DNA of 33,665 nt from Rhodophyticola sp. (GTDB lineage: Bacteria > Pseudomonadota > Alphaproteobacteria > Rhodobacterales > Rhodobacteraceae). The position numbers were made by a program, and so were the translations under genes. Shown here piece by piece: positions 32,470 to 33,665 of the stretch (position 1 is the stretch's first letter; each line of letters starts with the position of its first letter). The DNA lies in NCBI GenBank assembly GCA_028279315.1, contig JANQNZ010000113.1, positions 1 through 33,665 on the forward strand. Direction: 5' to 3'. The notes beneath the pieces were generated by a model. The model worked only from the letters and a program-made list of their open reading frames with translations. It did not search any database and was not told the DNA's origin.

Positions 32470-33665
32470 TCAACGCTCCGTCAGCTTCAACTCGATCCGG
32501 CGGTTCTGGGCCCTGGCCTCGGGCGTATCAGCAGGGTTGATCGGGCGGTACTCGCCAAACCCCGTGGCCGCCAAACGGCGCGGGGGAATGCCAAGGTTTT
32601 CAGACATATAGAGCACAACCGACAGGGCGCGCGCCTGGCTCAACTCCCAGTTATTGGCAAACTGACCAAAACCCGACAGCGGCTGATCATCCGTATGGCC
32701 ATCGACGCGGATGATCCAATCGATGCTGTCGGGGATCTCATCAGCAACCTCAGAGAGAAGCGCCGCCACATTGGCGATCTGCGCGCGGCCTTCGGGCGAC
32801 AGATCGGCAGAGGCCGGGGCAAACAGCACCTCGGAGGAAAACACAAACCGGTCGCCTTCGATGCGGACCCCATCGCGGCCTTCCAGAAGATCGCGGAGCC
32901 GCCCGAAGAACTCCGATTGATAGCGCTCCAACCGCTCGGCCTCTGTGGCCAACCGCGCGGCTTCCTCGGCCAGGCGCTCCGCCTCTGCCGCTTCGAGCGC
33001 AGCGCGGGCGCTTTCCTCCGCCGCTAGCTGCGCCAAAGCGGTGTTGAGCTGCGCGCCCAAGGTCGCGATTTGCACCTCGGCCTCCGCATCCCTTGCGGCA
33101 GAGGCATCAAGCAGATTCTGAAGCCCGCCAAGCTGCGCCCGAAGCGCCGCGATCTGCTCGTTCAACGCGGCGATCTGGCGTTGGCTTTCGGCAGAGGCGG
33201 CCTCGGCACTTTGCAATTCCAGATTGGCTTGGGCGAGCAAAGCCGCGCGCTGTTCTGCCTCGGTCAATTGGCTGTCGAGATTGGCTTCGGCCAAACGTTG
33301 CGCGGCCAAGGCCGCTGCCAAGGCCTCTTCCAACTCCTCCGCCGATCCGGCTTGGATGTCGGCCTCTGCCAAGGCGGCAGCCAGCCGTTCGGCCAAATCC
33401 TCCCGCGCGACATTCGCAGCGGCCAGGAGCGTCAGCGTATCCTCCGCCTCTTGCCGCCGCGCCTCCAGCGCCAGTGACATCGCGGTGAGTTCTGCATCCG
33501 CATCTTCCAGGCGTTGGCGCAGCGCCTCAGCCGCAGCCGCCTCAGCCAAACGCGCAGCCTCTTCTTGCGAAATCGCCGTCGCCGCCTCGGCGAGGCGTAG
33601 GCGGAGCGCTTCGGCCGCCGCTGCTTCGGCCAAACGCGCCTGTTCCTCCGCGCTCAGATCGGCCT
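32470..33665 (-). CDS. OmpA/MotB-like peptidoglycan-binding protein with long Ala/Glu coiled coil (N-terminus beyond window)
   Basis: C-terminal IDWIIRVDGHTDDQPLSGFGQFANNWELSQARALSVVLYMSENLGIPPRRLAATGFGEYRPINPADTPEARAQNRRIELKLTER; frame open to the window end. Confidence 0.9.
   Translation of the reverse strand, partial: ADLSAEEQARLAEAAAAEALRLRLAEAATAISQEEAARLAEAAAAEALRQRLEDADAELTAMSLALEARRQEAEDTLTLLAAANVAREDLAERLAAALAEADIQAGSAEELEEALAAALAAQRLAEANLDSQLTEAEQRAALLAQANLELQSAEAASAESQRQIAALNEQIAALRAQLGGLQNLLDASAARDAEAEVQIATLGAQLNTALAQLAAEESARAALEAAEAERLAEEAARLATEAERLERYQSEFFGRLRDLLEGRDGVRIEGDRFVFSSEVLFAPASADLSPEGRAQIANVAALLSEVADEIPDSIDWIIRVDGHTDDQPLSGFGQFANNWELSQARALSVVLYMSENLGIPPRRLAATGFGEYRPINPADTPEARAQNRRIELKLTER

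Overview
GC-rich alphaproteobacterial chromosome segment, Rhodobacteraceae-like by gene content and protein sequence. Most of it is core genome. From left to right: (1) a peptide-type ABC transport locus with two M20 peptidases/deacylases, a fused DppD-DppF-type ATPase, a substrate-binding protein, an embedded LysE-family exporter and two permeases; (2) groES-groEL with a perfect CIRCE operator and a promoter; (3) a family II pyrophosphatase divergent from a leader carrying two near-identical 5-codon mini-ORFs and a small basic ORF; (4) HAD hydrolase, MaoC/PhaJ-type hydratase, ribF, YcgN-like protein and threonine aldolase; (5) prs, an H-type lectin-domain protein and the F1 ATP synthase operon atpHA-(extra ORF)-GDC; (6) a methyltransferase, gloB, clpA, an M23 peptidase and a truncated OmpA/MotB-like coiled-coil protein. 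The most unusual content lies between genes. There are three REPIN-like double hairpins (GTAG-GGCGGGAC-TT-GTCCCGCC ... inverted copy). A second, ~190 bp family with terminal inverted repeats has four long copies and one fragment, and each REPIN lies next to or inside a copy. A third family is a ~41-44 bp hairpin with compensatory stem changes; one copy is cleanly inserted inside a member of the second family. Other notable signals are the tandem mini-ORF leader at 11751-11904, a membrane-anchored Cys-containing ORF coupled to atpA inside the ATP synthase operon, and an intrinsic-terminator-like hairpin inside the signal-peptide codons of the gene after clpA. All family assignments come from reading the sequence; no database search was run.
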